Assembly: GCF_014647835.1 (NCBI RefSeq)
Contig: NZ_BMPY01000026.1
Location: forward strand, 1-64,000
Direction of reading: 5' to 3'
DNA from: Microbispora rosea subsp. aerata
Lineage (GTDB): Bacteria; Actinomycetota; Actinomycetes; Streptosporangiales; Streptosporangiaceae
DNA: 64,000 nucleotides
The position numbers and the translations under genes were made by a program. The notes under the pieces are model-generated. The model was not told where the DNA came from, searched no databases, and saw only the letters and a program-made list of their open reading frames with translations. Shown here piece after piece: positions 8,173 to 17,927 of this stretch (positions are counted from its first letter, which is position 1; each line of letters opens with the position of its first letter).

Positions 8173-9458
8173 CACTCATCGCATGGGTGGCGGCGATCGT
8201 CTTCGTCGCCACGTACGCCCTCATCGCCAGCGAGAAGATCCACCGAGTCAAGGCCGCCCTGGGCGGCGCGGCCGTCTTGCTGCTCGTCCACGCGACCTCG
8301 GCCGAATCGGCGTTCTTCTCGCCGGAGTCGGGCGTGGACTGGAACGTCGTCTTCCTGCTGCTCGGCATGATGATCATCGTCGGCGTGCTGCGGCAGACCG
8401 GCGTGTTCGAATACCTCGCCGTCTGGGCCGCCAAGCGGGCCAGGGGACGGCCGTTCCGGCTCATGGTGCTGCTCCTGGTGATCACCGCCATCGCGTCGGC
8501 GCTGCTGGACAACGTCACGACCGTGCTGCTGATCGCGCCGGTCACGTTCCTCGTCTGCGAGCGCCTCGCCCTGCCGGTCGCGCCGTTTCTGATCGCCGAG
8601 GCGATGGCGTCGAACATCGGCGGCACCGCGACCCTCGTCGGCGACCCGCCGAACATCATCATCGCCTCCCGCGCCGGGCTGACCTTCAACGACTTCCTCG
8701 TTCACCTCGCGCCGCTGGTGATCGTGCTGCTCCTGGTCTTCATCGGAATGTGCCGGCTGCTGTTCCGCAAGGCGTTCCGGTACGACCCCGAGCGGGCGGC
8801 CGAGATCATGCAGCTGGACGAGCGGGCGGCCATCCAGGACAAGGTCATGCTCACGCAGAGCCTGTCCGTGCTCGGGGTGGTCATCGCGGCGTTCGTGCTG
8901 CACCCGGTGTTGCACTACGAGCCGTCGGTCGTGGCGCTGCTCGGCGCCGGGCTGCTCATGGTGGTCACCAAGATCTCCACCCAGGACGCGCTGCGCGAGG
9001 TCGAATGGCCGACGCTGGTGTTCTTCGCCGGGCTGTTCGTGATGGTCGGCGCGCTCGTCGAGACCGGCGTGATCGGCCTGGTGTCGCAGGCCGCGGCGGA
9101 GGCGACGGCCGGGCGGCCCGGCGTGACCGCCATGGTGCTGCTCTGGGCGTCGGCCGGGCTGTCGGCGATCGTGGACAACATCCCCTATGTCGCCACGATG
9201 AGCCCGATCGTGGCCGACCTCGCCCAGCACGTGCCGGGCGGCGACCACAACGTGCTGTGGTGGGCGCTCGCGCTCGGCGCGGACCTCGGCGGCAACGCCA
9301 CCGCGGTGGGCGCCTCCGCGAACGTCGTCATCCTCGGCATCGCCGAGCGCAACGGCGCCCGGATCAGCTTCTGGCAGTTCACCAAGTATGGCCTGGTGGT
9401 CACCGTCGTCACGGTGGCCCTGTGCGTGCCGTACCTCTGGCTCCGCTACCTCCTCTAA
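8169..9458 (+). CDS. ArsB/NhaD-type ion transporter (SLC13 superfamily)
   Basis: The 429-residue integral membrane protein has about 11-12 hydrophobic segments. It carries the NhaD/P-protein signature IGGTATLVGDPPNIIIASRA (about residues 157-176) and a second inverted-repeat signature, ALGADLGGNATAVGASANVV, near residue 375. Family members export arsenite or exchange Na+/H+, and others carry dicarboxylates. No arsenic genes are nearby, so the ion is uncertain. It is translationally coupled (ATGA) to the upstream CBS gene. Confidence 0.85.
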   Translation: MTLIAWVAAIVFVATYALIASEKIHRVKAALGGAAVLLLVHATSAESAFFSPESGVDWNVVFLLLGMMIIVGVLRQTGVFEYLAVWAAKRARGRPFRLMVLLLVITAIASALLDNVTTVLLIAPVTFLVCERLALPVAPFLIAEAMASNIGGTATLVGDPPNIIIASRAGLTFNDFLVHLAPLVIVLLLVFIGMCRLLFRKAFRYDPERAAEIMQLDERAAIQDKVMLTQSLSVLGVVIAAFVLHPVLHYEPSVVALLGAGLLMVVTKISTQDALREVEWPTLVFFAGLFVMVGALVETGVIGLVSQAAAEATAGRPGVTAMVLLWASAGLSAIVDNIPYVATMSPIVADLAQHVPGGDHNVLWWALALGADLGGNATAVGASANVVILGIAERNGARISFWQFTKYGLVVTVVTVALCVPYLWLRYLL

Positions 9459-9560
9459 CCCGGGCGGATCGGCGACACGCTCCACGTCTGCGGCTCCGCC
9501 GGAGCGACCTCGCCGCGGGCGGTCCCGGGCACGCCGGTCCGCGTCGCCGTCACCCACCTC

Positions 9561-9581
9561 GGTCCCCCTCTCCGGGGACCG
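9561..9581. terminator. Stem-loop after the transporter gene
   Basis: GGTCCCC and GGGGACC pair across a short CTCTCC loop, about 100 bp after the transporter stop and just before the copper promoter. It lacks a T-run, as is usual in actinomycetes. Confidence 0.45.
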
Positions 9582-9583
9582 GC

Positions 9584-9614
9584 TTGACGCGGAAATACCA
9601 TAGGGGGGTATGGT
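9584..9614 (+). promoter_or_regulatory. Copper-responsive promoter and operator (CsoR-type or MerR-type)
   Basis: A TTGACG -35 (9584-9589) and a TATGGT -10-like hexamer (9609-9614) are separated by 19 bp. The spacer and -10 contain the imperfect dyad ATACCATAGGGGGGTATGGT (9595-9614). G-tract dyads flanked by ATACC/GGTAT are typical of CsoR operators on copper genes. The long 19-bp spacer would also suit a MerR/CueR-type activator. Neither regulator gene is in the window, so the class is not decided. Confidence 0.65.
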
Positions 9615-9653
9615 GTTCCCATCGATGCGGAACGAGTTACAGGAGTGATTGGC

Positions 9654-9863
9654 ATGACCAGCACCTACACCGTCACCGGCATGACCTGCGGCCACTGCGT
9701 CAGCTCGGTCAGCGAGGAGGTCGGCGCGGTCCCCGGCGTGACCGGCGTTCAGGTGGACCTGGCCACCGGCCTGCTGACGGTCGAGAGCGAGGGCGGCGTC
9801 GACGACGCGGCCATCGTGGCGGCCGTCCGGGAGGCCGGATATGACGTGGCGGGTGTCTCGTGA
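9654..9863 (+). CDS. copZ: Copper chaperone CopZ (HMA domain)
   Basis: The 69-residue protein is a single heavy-metal-associated domain with the metal site GMTCGHC (about residues 8-14). Its length is the normal CopZ length. It ferries Cu(I) to the P-type ATPase. AGGAG eight bases upstream selects the ATG at 9654 over a GTG at 9645. It is first in the copper operon and overlaps the next gene by 4 bp. Confidence 0.92.
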   Translation: MTSTYTVTGMTCGHCVSSVSEEVGAVPGVTGVQVDLATGLLTVESEGGVDDAAIVAAVREAGYDVAGVS

Positions 9864-10828
9864 ACACCCCGGCGCGGCTCGGCGCGTACGCCGCGGGCCT
9901 CGCCGTGATCTTCGTGGCGGCGCTGGGCGCGGGGACCGCGCTGGGCTCCGGCGAGCCCTCTCGCGCGACCCCGCGGCCCGCCCACGGCCACCCGGACCCC
10001 ACGCCCGGCCACGCACACGAGGAAGCCGCGAGTGCGGCGAGCGCGCCCCCGGGCCTGCAGATCTCCCAGGACGGCTACACACTGGTCCCCCTGACCACCA
10101 CGCTCACGCCGGGGAAGGCCGCCGACGTCCGCTTCACCGTCACCGGGCCCGACGGGGCGCCGGTGACCCGCTATCAGGTGAAGCACGAAAAGAAGCTGCA
10201 CTTCATCGTGGTCTCCAGGGACCTCGGCGGCTTCTGGCACCTGCACCCGGAGGAGGCCGGCGACGGGGTCTGGTCGGTCCGGCTCACCCTGCCGGCCGCC
10301 GGGGCCTACCGCGCCTACGCCGACTTCGCCCCGGAGGGCGGGCCCGGCCTGACGCTCGGCGCGGACCTGTTCGTCCCCGGCGACTACCGGCCCCGGCCGC
10401 TGCCGCCGGCGGAGCGTACGGCGGAGGTGGACGGATACACGGTGACGCTGGCCGGCGACCTCACGCCGGGCCGGGTGAGTAAGCTCGAGTTCACGGTGAG
10501 CAAGGACGGCAGGCCGGTCGGCGATCTCGAACCCTACCTGGGCGCGTACGGCCACCTCGTCGCGATCCGCGCGGGCGACCTGGCCTACCTGCACGTGCAT
10601 CCCGAGGAGGACACGACCGCGGCCGGAGTGACCTTCGCCGCGACGGCCCCGAGCGGCGGCGACTACCGCCTGTTCCTCGACTTCAAGCACGAGGGGACCG
10701 TCCGCACCGCCGCCTTCACCGTCCACGCGGACGCGGCGGGCGACGCGCACGGCACGGCCTCCGCCGACACGCACGGCACGGATTCGGACGACACGCATAG
10801 CACGGATTCGGCCGGGCACGACGGCTGA
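9860..10828 (+). CDS. Membrane-anchored or secreted His-rich protein of the copper operon
   Basis: The 322-residue protein starts with one N-terminal hydrophobic segment (about residues 8-30), an uncleaved anchor or signal peptide. A His-rich linker ([14 protein letters not shown]) follows, then two Ig-like beta-rich halves. Each half contains a His cluster, FWHLHPEE near residue 120 and YLHVHPEED near residue 247. The C-terminus is again His/Asp-rich with repeats of DTHGT/STDS type. The histidines suggest periplasm-equivalent copper binding. It overlaps copZ by 4 bp and precedes copA, which supports a copper role. I cannot assign a named family. Confidence 0.75.
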   Translation: MNTPARLGAYAAGLAVIFVAALGAGTALGSGEPSRATPRPAHGHPDPTPGHAHEEAASAASAPPGLQISQDGYTLVPLTTTLTPGKAADVRFTVTGPDGAPVTRYQVKHEKKLHFIVVSRDLGGFWHLHPEEAGDGVWSVRLTLPAAGAYRAYADFAPEGGPGLTLGADLFVPGDYRPRPLPPAERTAEVDGYTVTLAGDLTPGRVSKLEFTVSKDGRPVGDLEPYLGAYGHLVAIRAGDLAYLHVHPEEDTTAAGVTFAATAPSGGDYRLFLDFKHEGTVRTAAFTVHADAAGDAHGTASADTHGTDSDDTHSTDSAGHDG

Positions 10829-10854
10829 CGGCACGACGCGAGAAAGGAGTGGTG

Positions 10855-13092
10855 ATGCCGGCGACAACCGGTGACCGCCCGACCGGCGCGGTCGAGCTTT
10901 CGATAGGCGGCATGACCTGCGCGTCGTGCGCCAACCGGATCGAGCGCAAGCTCAACAAGCTGGACGGCGTGACCGCGACGGTCAACTACGCCACGGAGAA
11001 GGCCAAGGTGACCTTCCCCGTGGACCTGGATCCCCAGGTTCTGGTCGCGGAAGTGGAAAAGGCCGGATACACGGCCAAACTGCCCGAGCCGCCCAAGCCG
11101 GAGCAGCCGCCCGCGGAACCACAGGACGAGCCGGCCTCCCTGCGCACCCGGCTGCTCGTCTCCGTCGTGCTCGCCGTCCCGGTGATCGCGCTGGCGATGA
11201 TCCCCGCCCTGCAGTTCACGTACTGGCAGTGGCTGTCGCTCACGCTCGCGGCCCCGGTCGTCGTGTACGGCGGCCTGCCGTTCCACCGGGCGGCCTGGAC
11301 CAACCTGCGCCACGGCACGGCGACGATGGACACGCTCGTGTCGCTGGGCACGATCGCGGCGCTGGGCTGGTCGCTGTGGGCGCTGTTCCTGGGCGACGCC
11401 GGCATGCCCGGCATGACCCACGGGTTCGATCTGACGATCTCCCGCGGCGACGGCTCGGCGAACATCTACCTGGAGGCCGCGGCCGGGGTCACGGCGTTCA
11501 TCCTGGCCGGGCGCTACTTCGAGGCCCGCTCCAAGCGGCGCGCGGGCGCGGCCCTGCGGGCGCTGCTCGAGCTCGGCGCCAAGGACGTCGCCGTGCTGCG
11601 CGACGGCAGAGAGGTACGCGTCCCGGTCGGCGAGCTGGCGGTCGGCGACCGCTTCGTCGTACGGCCGGGAGAGAAGATCGCGACCGACGGCATGATCGAG
11701 GAGGGCACCTCGGCGGTCGACGCCTCGATGCTGACCGGCGAGTCGGTGCCCGTGGAGGTGCGGGCCGGTGACGCGGTGACCGGCGCGACGGTGAACGCGG
11801 GCGGCCGGCTGGTCGTGCGCGCCACCCGGGTCGGGTCCGACACCCAGCTCGCCCAGATGGCACGGCTGGTGGAGGAGGCCCAGACCGGCAAGGCCGAGGT
11901 GCAGCGCCTGGCCGACCGCATCTCCGGGATCTTCGTGCCGATCGTCATCGCGCTGTCGGTGGCGACGCTCGGCTACTGGCTCGGCACGGGCGAGGGCGCC
12001 GAGGCGGCCTTCACCGCCGCGGTGGCGGTGCTGATCATCGCCTGCCCCTGCGCGCTGGGCCTGGCCACGCCGACCGCGCTGCTGGTCGGCACCGGCCGCG
12101 GCGCGCAGCTCGGCATCCTGATCAAGGGCCCGGAGGTGCTGGAGTCGACCCGCGCGATCGACACGGTCGTGCTCGACAAGACCGGCACGGTCACCGAGGG
12201 AAGGATGCGGCTGGTCGACGTCGTGCCCGCAGAGGGACAGGACCCCGACGAGGCGCTGCGGCTGGCCGGGGCCCTGGAGCACGCCTCCGAGCACCCGATC
12301 GCGCAGGCCATCGCCCGGGGCGCCGCCGAGCGGGTCGGCGACCTGCCCACGCCGGAGGACTTCGCCAACGTCGAGGGCCTCGGCGTCCAGGGGATCGTGG
12401 ACGGCCACGCCGTCCTGGTGGGGCGGCCCGCCCTGCTGGCCGAGTGGTCCCAGCACCTGCCCGCCGACCTCGCGCGGGCGATGGAGGACGCGCAGACCGC
12501 CGGCCGTACGGCGGTGGCGGTCGGCTGGGACGGCGCCGCGCGGGCGGTGCTGGTGGTGGCCGACACCGTCAAGCCCACCAGCGCCGAGGCGATCAGGGAC
12601 CTGCGCGCGCTCGGCCTCACCCCGGTGCTGCTGACCGGCGACAACGCGGCGGTCGCGCGTACGGTCGCCAAGGAGGTGGGCATCGACGAGGTGATCGCCG
12701 AGGTGCTGCCCACCGACAAGGTTGACGTGATCAAGAGGCTGCAGGCCGAGGGCAGGACCGTGGCGATGGTCGGCGACGGGGTCAACGACGCCGCCGCGCT
12801 CGCTCAGGCCGACCTGGGCCTGGCCATGGGCACGGGCACCGACGTGGCCATCGAGGCCGCCGATCTGACCCTGGTCAGAGGCGACCTGCGGGTGGCGGCC
12901 GACGCGATCCGGCTGTCGCGGCGCACGCTCCGCACGATCAAGGGCAACCTGTTCTGGGCCTTCGCCTACAACGTCGCGGCCCTGCCGCTGGCCGCCGCCG
13001 GGCTGCTCAACCCGATGATCGCCGGGGCGGCGATGGCCTTCTCCAGTGTCTTCGTCGTCAGCAACAGCCTTCGCCTGCGGCGCTTCCGCTGA
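10855..13092 (+). CDS. copA: Copper-exporting P1B-type ATPase CopA
   Basis: The 745-residue protein has one N-terminal HMA domain ([10 protein letters not shown], about residues 19-28), then membrane segments and the P1B catalytic core. The TGES actuator motif is in [10 protein letters not shown], the ion-binding CPC is in [15 protein letters not shown], the phosphorylated Asp is in [12 protein letters not shown], the SEHPIA motif binds nucleotide, and [10 protein letters not shown] is the hinge. CPC plus the downstream NPM-type segment makes Cu(I) the expected substrate. AAAGGAG five bases upstream selects ATG 10855. It ends the copper operon. Confidence 0.95.
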   Translation: MPATTGDRPTGAVELSIGGMTCASCANRIERKLNKLDGVTATVNYATEKAKVTFPVDLDPQVLVAEVEKAGYTAKLPEPPKPEQPPAEPQDEPASLRTRLLVSVVLAVPVIALAMIPALQFTYWQWLSLTLAAPVVVYGGLPFHRAAWTNLRHGTATMDTLVSLGTIAALGWSLWALFLGDAGMPGMTHGFDLTISRGDGSANIYLEAAAGVTAFILAGRYFEARSKRRAGAALRALLELGAKDVAVLRDGREVRVPVGELAVGDRFVVRPGEKIATDGMIEEGTSAVDASMLTGESVPVEVRAGDAVTGATVNAGGRLVVRATRVGSDTQLAQMARLVEEAQTGKAEVQRLADRISGIFVPIVIALSVATLGYWLGTGEGAEAAFTAAVAVLIIACPCALGLATPTALLVGTGRGAQLGILIKGPEVLESTRAIDTVVLDKTGTVTEGRMRLVDVVPAEGQDPDEALRLAGALEHASEHPIAQAIARGAAERVGDLPTPEDFANVEGLGVQGIVDGHAVLVGRPALLAEWSQHLPADLARAMEDAQTAGRTAVAVGWDGAARAVLVVADTVKPTSAEAIRDLRALGLTPVLLTGDNAAVARTVAKEVGIDEVIAEVLPTDKVDVIKRLQAEGRTVAMVGDGVNDAAALAQADLGLAMGTGTDVAIEAADLTLVRGDLRVAADAIRLSRRTLRTIKGNLFWAFAYNVAALPLAAAGLLNPMIAGAAMAFSSVFVVSNSLRLRRFR

Positions 13093-13102
13093 GAGGTCTC
13101 CC

Positions 13103-13136
13103 GGCCTGGTCGTCCACACCCTGTGGACACCAGGCC
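13103..13136 (+). terminator. Terminator of the copper operon
   Basis: GGCCTGGT and ACCAGGCC form the base of a stem with an inner GTCCAC/GTGGAC pairing around a short loop, 10 bp after the copA stop. The next 200 bases to 13337 hold only the promoter region of the small secreted protein. Confidence 0.75.
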
Positions 13137-13337
13137 CGCGCTCTCCCACGCGACGCGTTCCCTGTGGATGACGGCCATGAGGCCGACGGTACGTCGGGGT
13201 CGCACGGCGGGCAATGACCTGTCCCACTCCAATTTTTGGCGCTCACCCGGGAGTGCCCTGAGTTTGCCACAACCACAGCTCGGATACGAAGAGTGACGAT
13301 CGAATACGCATAGCAACATCCGAGATGAGGAATCTTC

Positions 13338-13601
13338 ATGCGCCGCCCTATCCGTCTTATGTCCCTGGCCGCCCTCACCTGCGCGGGCCTGCTCGCCACC
13401 GCCCCCGCGTACGCCGGGTGTGGTTATGACGCGCCGACCGTCGTCCGGCCCGCGGCCGTCGTCGACGCCGACGTCGACCTCGGCCTGGGCTTGGGCCTCG
13501 GCCTCGCCTTGGACGTCGATCTCGACCTGGGCGCCGTCGCCGGCGCGGGGACGGTCACCAGGGGCTGCGGCGCCCCGCGGGTCGTGCGCACCTGCCGCTG
13601 A
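13338..13601 (+). CDS. Small secreted Asp/Leu/Gly-repeat protein
   Basis: The 87-residue product has a clear signal peptide (RRPIRLMSLAALTCAGLLA, cleavage near APAYAG). The mature part begins with a Cys and contains DVDLGLGLGLGLALDVDLDL-type alternating repeats, then ends with two more cysteines (GCG and TCR). It is unlikely to be an enzyme. The alternating D/L and G/L pattern could form a beta-helix or amyloid-like strand. AGGAA lies just upstream of the ATG. I do not recognise a family. Confidence 0.65.
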   Translation: MRRPIRLMSLAALTCAGLLATAPAYAGCGYDAPTVVRPAAVVDADVDLGLGLGLGLALDVDLDLGAVAGAGTVTRGCGAPRVVRTCR

Positions 13602-13608
13602 CGAACTC

Positions 13609-13638
13609 GGCGTGGCCCGGCCCGCGCCGGGCCACGCC
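13609..13638 (+). terminator. Strong stem-loop terminator
   Basis: A perfect 12-bp stem (GGCGTGGCCCGG / CCGGGCCACGCC) with a 6-nt loop starts 8 bp after the secreted-protein stop. Confidence 0.85.
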
Positions 13639-13712
13639 ATTCCTTCCCGAAGCCTCGCGCCCGATTTGACAGCGCACGTGCGAATAGCGCGCGGGGCTCC
13701 TACAGTGGAGGG

Positions 13713-14189
13713 ATGACGAGCATCACCCAGACTGAGCAGCGGCCTCCGCGCGTCCTCGACGACAAGATGTGCTTCGCGCTCTACGCCGCCTCCCGCGCCG
13801 TGACCGGCCTCTACCGGCCCCTGCTCGACGAGATCGGCATCACCTATCCGCAGTTCCTGGTCCTGCTGGTCCTGTGGGAGGCCCCCGCGGAGGGCGTGAC
13901 GGTCAAGGAGCTCGGCGCCGCGCTGCACCTCGACTACGGCACGATGACGCCCCTGCTGAAGCGCCTGGAGGCGAACGGCCTGCTGCGCCGGGAGCGCCGC
14001 GCCGACGACGAGCGCACGGTCCAGATCTCCCTGACCGACAAGGGTGCGGCCCTCCGGGAGCGCAGCGACGGCATCTTCGCCACGTGCGGTGACGCGATGG
14101 CACTCGAACCCGAGGAGTTCGCCCGCACCCTCGCGACCTTGCGCCGGCTGACGGCCAACGTCACCGCCTACGCCGACCGGCGATGCTGA
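13713..14189 (+). CDS. OhrR-like MarR-family regulator
   Basis: The 158-residue winged-helix protein matches the OhrR branch of MarR. Its N-terminal DKMCFALYAASRAVTGLYRP contains the reactive cysteine (about Cys20) that senses organic hydroperoxides. The DNA-binding wing is LLRRERRADDERTVQISLT. GGAGGG sits just before the ATG. A TTGACA hexamer (13666-13671) and a CGCACGTGCG palindrome lie in its promoter, possibly for autoregulation. No ohr gene is adjacent. The nearby target may be the alpha/beta hydrolase at 14702, whose promoter carries a MarR-type palindrome. Confidence 0.85.
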   Translation: MTSITQTEQRPPRVLDDKMCFALYAASRAVTGLYRPLLDEIGITYPQFLVLLVLWEAPAEGVTVKELGAALHLDYGTMTPLLKRLEANGLLRRERRADDERTVQISLTDKGAALRERSDGIFATCGDAMALEPEEFARTLATLRRLTANVTAYADRRC

Positions 14190-14198
14190 GGGCCGCCC

Positions 14199-14531
14199 TC
14201 ACCGTTCAGCCGGCGCATCCCGCGACGCCTCCGGACGCCCCAGCGTCCGCTCAAAGGCGATGCGGGTCAGCCAGCCGAGGGCGGCGGTGAACAGCGGCGG
14301 CCACACGATCGGGCCGAACGAGTAGACGACCAGCACCACGAGCGGGATCCACACGTGGTGGACCGCCTGGTAGAGCACGCCGGGCGGCCGAACCCCGGCG
14401 AGCCGCGCGATGTCGGCCAGCGCGAAGAACGCGAGCGCGGCAAGGGTGGCCGGCAGGCCGTACTTGACGCTCTCGAAGGCCGCGAACGCGGCCAGGAAGA
14501 GCGCGAACGCCCCCCAACCGATCTTCCGCAC
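14199..14531 (-). CDS. Small integral membrane protein
   Basis: The 110-residue product starts VRKIGWGAFALFLAAFAAFE and has three to four hydrophobic segments with tryptophan-rich turns (VHHVWIPLVVLVVY, GPIVWPPLF). A GTG at 14531 preceded by AAGGG is the likely start. An ATG at 14612 would overlap the palindrome used by the divergent gene. Function unknown. It lies between and opposite to the OhrR-like regulator and the hydrolase. Confidence 0.65.
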   Translation of the reverse strand: MRKIGWGAFALFLAAFAAFESVKYGLPATLAALAFFALADIARLAGVRPPGVLYQAVHHVWIPLVVLVVYSFGPIVWPPLFTAALGWLTRIAFERTLGRPEASRDAPAER

Positions 14532-14611
14532 ACCGCTACCACCCTTCTCCTCGGGCTGCGGCGCGACCCGCACACCTGTGATCGTACTCACATATAGGAT
14601 CCTCGGACGCA

Positions 14612-14633
14612 ATTACCTTGCGCGCAACTTAAT
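14612..14633 (+). promoter_or_regulatory. MarR/OhrR-type palindromic operator
   Basis: A 22-bp near-palindrome (ATTAccTTGCGCGCAActTAAT) has 18 of 22 symmetric positions. It lies 68 bp upstream of the alpha/beta hydrolase start and 81 bp upstream of the divergent membrane gene start. Size and AT-flanked core fit a MarR-family site. The linked OhrR-like protein is the obvious candidate ligand. Confidence 0.55.
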
Positions 14634-14650
14634 CGTGGTCTAGTGTCTAG

Positions 14651-15535
<885 letters not shown>

Positions 15536-15750
15536 CCCCCGGGGCGCGCTCACCTCGACGTGCGGCGAGGACGGGCGGGTCCTGTTCACCGAGCCCGCGG
15601 GAGGACATCCCCGCGGTGGCGGAAATGCTCAGGACGCGTCGTCCGGGACGCGCGGCCGTCCCCCGGCCACGTCTTCGCGGTCAGCGGTTCCCCGGTTCGC
15701 GAGCACGACGGACCATGACCACGACGGACACGGGCGCCGCCGACCCGTGC

Positions 15751-15786
15751 GAAACACCGGCGAGCCCTCCGGCTCGCCGGTGTTTC
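15751..15786. terminator. Long perfect hairpin
   Basis: A 16-bp perfect stem, GAAACACCGGCGAGCC / GGCTCGCCGGTGTTTC, with a CTCC loop lies about 215 bp after the hydrolase stop and ends in TTTCGTTT. It can serve as a bidirectional terminator for the convergent hydrolase and fluC operons. I see no gene between 15536 and 15980. Confidence 0.8.
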
Positions 15787-15980
15787 GTTTCGCTCATCGG
15801 GGCACTCCACCGGGGACACGCCGCCCCCGCGCACGTACGCGGCCGCGGCGCGCATGTGCGGGGCCGAGGGGTCTGGCCGGCCGTGCCGGGAACACGGCCC
15901 TCATGACGTGCCCGCCCGTTCCGCGATCCCGACACCGGCGCGGCCCCTCCGGCTCCCCGCAGTCGCTTCGCCGGCGGTCT

Positions 15981-16128
15981 CAGGCCGGTTGCGGGTGCCC
16001 TCGGACCAAGCGCAGGCGGTTTCGGACCAGTCGCGGGTGTTCTCGGACCAGTCGCGAATGGTCTCAGACAATCCGTGGGTGGTCTCGGACCAAGTCGCGG
16101 GCGGTCTGCGACCAGTCGTAAGCGCTCT
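15981..16128. repeat. 21-bp tandem repeat, seven units
   Basis: Seven imperfect units of CGGACCAGTCGCGGGTGTTCT type lie head to tail (starts at 15981, 16002, 16023, 16044, 16065, 16086, 16108), six of 21 bp and one of 22 bp. The array begins exactly at the stop codon of the fluC gene on the minus strand. Because 21 is a multiple of three, frames crossing it encode heptapeptide repeats (WSETxRD type), but no start or ribosome site supports translation. Confidence 0.85.
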
Positions 16129-16499
16129 CAGACGAGGAGGGCGGCCAGGGCGAACCCGGCGGCCGCGGCGAGGAGGCCGAGGACCAGGCTGCCGAGCGTG
16201 TTGAGCCCGGCCTCCAGGACCGAGCCCTCCTCCAGCAGCCGTACGGTCTCGAAGCCGAACGTGCTGAAGGTCGTGAACGCGCCACAGAAACCCGCCCCGA
16301 GCAGGGTGACCATCTCCTGAGGCAGCCCGAGGTGGTCGCGGGCGCCGAGCACCAGCCCGAGCACGAGCGACCCGCACAGGTTGACCGACAGCGTGCCCCA
16401 AGGGAACACGCTGTCGTGCAGGCGCTGCACCAGCCGATCGATCAGATAACGGGCGGGAGCGCCGACGATGCCGCCGAGGAACACGAGCAGCAGGGTCAC
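16128..16499 (-). CDS. fluC: Fluoride ion channel/exporter FluC (CrcB), subunit 1
   Basis: The 123-residue four-helix membrane protein begins [20 protein letters not shown] and contains [16 protein letters not shown] and the signature [15 protein letters not shown]. FluC channels work as dual-topology dimers. Organisms with two genes often make heterodimers. It is third in the operon, and its start overlaps the DUF190 gene by 4 bp. Confidence 0.93.
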   Translation of the reverse strand: MTLLLVFLGGIVGAPARYLIDRLVQRLHDSVFPWGTLSVNLCGSLVLGLVLGARDHLGLPQEMVTLLGAGFCGAFTTFSTFGFETVRLLEEGSVLEAGLNTLGSLVLGLLAAAAGFALAALLV

Positions 16500-16849
16500 G
16501 ACTCCGCCCGCCCTTGCGTACGCCCCGCGTAGCGGTAGACCTCCACGGGTTCGACGATCACCAGGCCCTCGGTCACCAGCTCGTCCAGCTCCGCCAGGAA
16601 CGCGCTGATCTTCTCCGGCACGTCCACGATGACGACGGCGACGGGCAGATCCTCACTGAGCGACAGCAGGCGGCTGGTGTGGATGCGCGAGGACGCGCCG
16701 AAGCCCTCGATGCCCCGGAACACGCTCGCCCCCGCCAGGCCCGTCGCGCGCGCCCGATGCACGATCTCGGTGTACAGGGGCCGATGCCGATGCTGGTCGC
16801 TCTCCCCGATCAGGATCGTCAGGCGCTGCGCCGGGCCGTGAAGCCTCAC
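16496..16849 (-). CDS. DUF190 family protein between two fluC genes
   Basis: The 117-residue protein ([19 protein letters not shown] start) matches DUF190 with the conserved [20 protein letters not shown] and FRGIEGFG segments. The fold is PII/CutA-like. The GTG at 16849 overlaps the upstream fluC stop (GTGA), and its own stop overlaps the downstream fluC start. DUF190 genes are commonly found with fluC, so a regulatory role in fluoride export is inferred. Confidence 0.9.
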   Translation of the reverse strand: MRLHGPAQRLTILIGESDQHRHRPLYTEIVHRARATGLAGASVFRGIEGFGASSRIHTSRLLSLSEDLPVAVVIVDVPEKISAFLAELDELVTEGLVIVEPVEVYRYAGRTQGRAES

Positions 16850-17373
16850 GCGCCGCTCCCGCGCCGCCGTACCGGAAGACCCGCCACGGCGCGGGCGAGC
16901 ACGATGCCGCACCACACGGCGGCCAGCCCGGCGACCAGGCTGCCCGCGGCGTACACGCCGGCGATCGGCCACGCGCCGCGCGCCGACCTGGCCACGATCT
17001 CGGTGGTGAAGGTGGAGAACGTCGTGTATCCGCCGAGGACGCCGATCCCGAGGAACGGACGCAGGTAGCGGCTCGGCGGCCAGACGTCCAGGATGAAGAC
17101 CATCAGGAGCCCCAGCGCGAAGCAGCCGGTGACGTTGGCGAGGAAGGTCCCCCAGGGGAATCCGGCAGGCGGCGCGGGAAACGCCTCGCCGACCAGATAT
17201 CTGGCCACGCTGCCGATCCCGCCGCCGAGGGCGATCACCGCGAGGATGTCCCAGGTGCGCCGGCGAGCCGGGGCCGCCGTCCGGCGGAAGACGTCTCGTT
17301 CGCGGGAGAGGTCCACGTCCGGGCCGGCCGGCGGATCGGTCTCCCCGCGATCGCCGGGTAGGTGCCCGATCAT
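16846..17373 (-). CDS. fluC: Fluoride ion channel/exporter FluC (CrcB), subunit 2
   Basis: The 175-residue protein has a 40-residue charged N-terminal extension and then a FluC domain: [35 protein letters not shown] and [21 protein letters not shown] precedes the ATG at 17373. First gene of the three-gene operon. I looked for a fluoride riboswitch upstream (17374-17520) and found no match to the consensus. Confidence 0.92.
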   Translation of the reverse strand: MIGHLPGDRGETDPPAGPDVDLSRERDVFRRTAAPARRRTWDILAVIALGGGIGSVARYLVGEAFPAPPAGFPWGTFLANVTGCFALGLLMVFILDVWPPSRYLRPFLGIGVLGGYTTFSTFTTEIVARSARGAWPIAGVYAAGSLVAGLAAVWCGIVLARAVAGLPVRRRGSGA

Positions 17374-17711
17374 GACGTCCTCCTCATCCTCGCCCCCGCC
17401 CGTCTCCCGTCTCGCGGGTGGCGCGACGGCCGACGCGGGGAGCGGGCTCCGCAGAGCGCGTCCCAGTGTACGTACGCATCGGGTGTGGTCACCGCGCGTC
17501 GCGGCCGTTAACCGTTACGTGAATGGCGGCCGAAAACAGTATGACCCAATCTGGTAATTGCTCCTGCCCAAAAATTGGGTGTTTCATACAATCCGGCAGG
17601 CAGGGCGTCCGACGGGCCCCGCTTTCCGGATCAGCATGCGCACCGATCTGCGCTTATGCGCAACTCCTACATTTCACGATAAATCCATCCGATTGGTCAT
17701 AATGAGTTCTA
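17374..17711. other. Intergenic region, divergent promoters, no gene seen
   Basis: The stretch between the fluC operon start and the promoter at 17712 becomes AT-rich from about 17560 (unlike the flanking genes). No credible ORF or RNA gene is visible. Confidence 0.4.
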
Positions 17712-17740
17712 TTGACATCAAACCGGGATCACCGTTCACT
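17712..17740 (+). promoter_or_regulatory. Candidate sigma-70 promoter of the ATP-grasp/SARP genes
   Basis: TTGACA (17712-17717) and TTCACT (17735-17740) are spaced by 17 bp at the end of an AT-rich stretch. A start about seven bases downstream would fall at the ATG of a 30-codon ORF (17749-17841). Confidence 0.5.
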
Positions 17741-17748
17741 GACTGGGT

Positions 17749-17841
17749 ATGGACGTGATCACGAGGGGGAAACGGGTGGGGGCGCAGCCGCGGCGAAATC
17801 GTGGAGTGGGTCCGCGCACAACCCCGGCCACGCCTTGCTGA
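17749..17841 (+). CDS. Possible 30-residue leader peptide ORF
   Basis: Starting at the ATG right behind the candidate promoter, a frame encodes MDVITRGKRVGAQPRRN and ends TTPATPC, with a single C-terminal Cys. There is no ribosome site, but a near-leaderless start is possible. It is Arg-rich and lies directly before an ATP-grasp gene, so it could be a leader peptide or chance. The frame differs from that of the ATP-grasp ORF. Confidence 0.25.
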   Translation: MDVITRGKRVGAQPRRNRGVGPRTTPATPC

Positions 17842-17927
17842 CCGCCACCGGCGTCCCGGGTCCGGTCCGGCCCGGCGGACCGCGCCCTCCTCACCTGACC
17901 GTCGATCTTCGCGGAGCCGCGAGCTCG

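Noticed and set aside
15981-16128. CRISPR array
   Set aside because: Units are contiguous 21-mers without unique spacers, and no cas genes are present.
15854-16401. Heptapeptide-repeat ORFs over the 21-bp array on both strands
   Set aside because: They overlap fluC or lack starts with ribosome sites; the repeat period alone explains the open frames.
17374-17520. Fluoride riboswitch upstream of the fluC operon
   Set aside because: I looked for the conserved GAUGG / CUGAUG elements and pseudoknot arms on the minus strand and did not find them.
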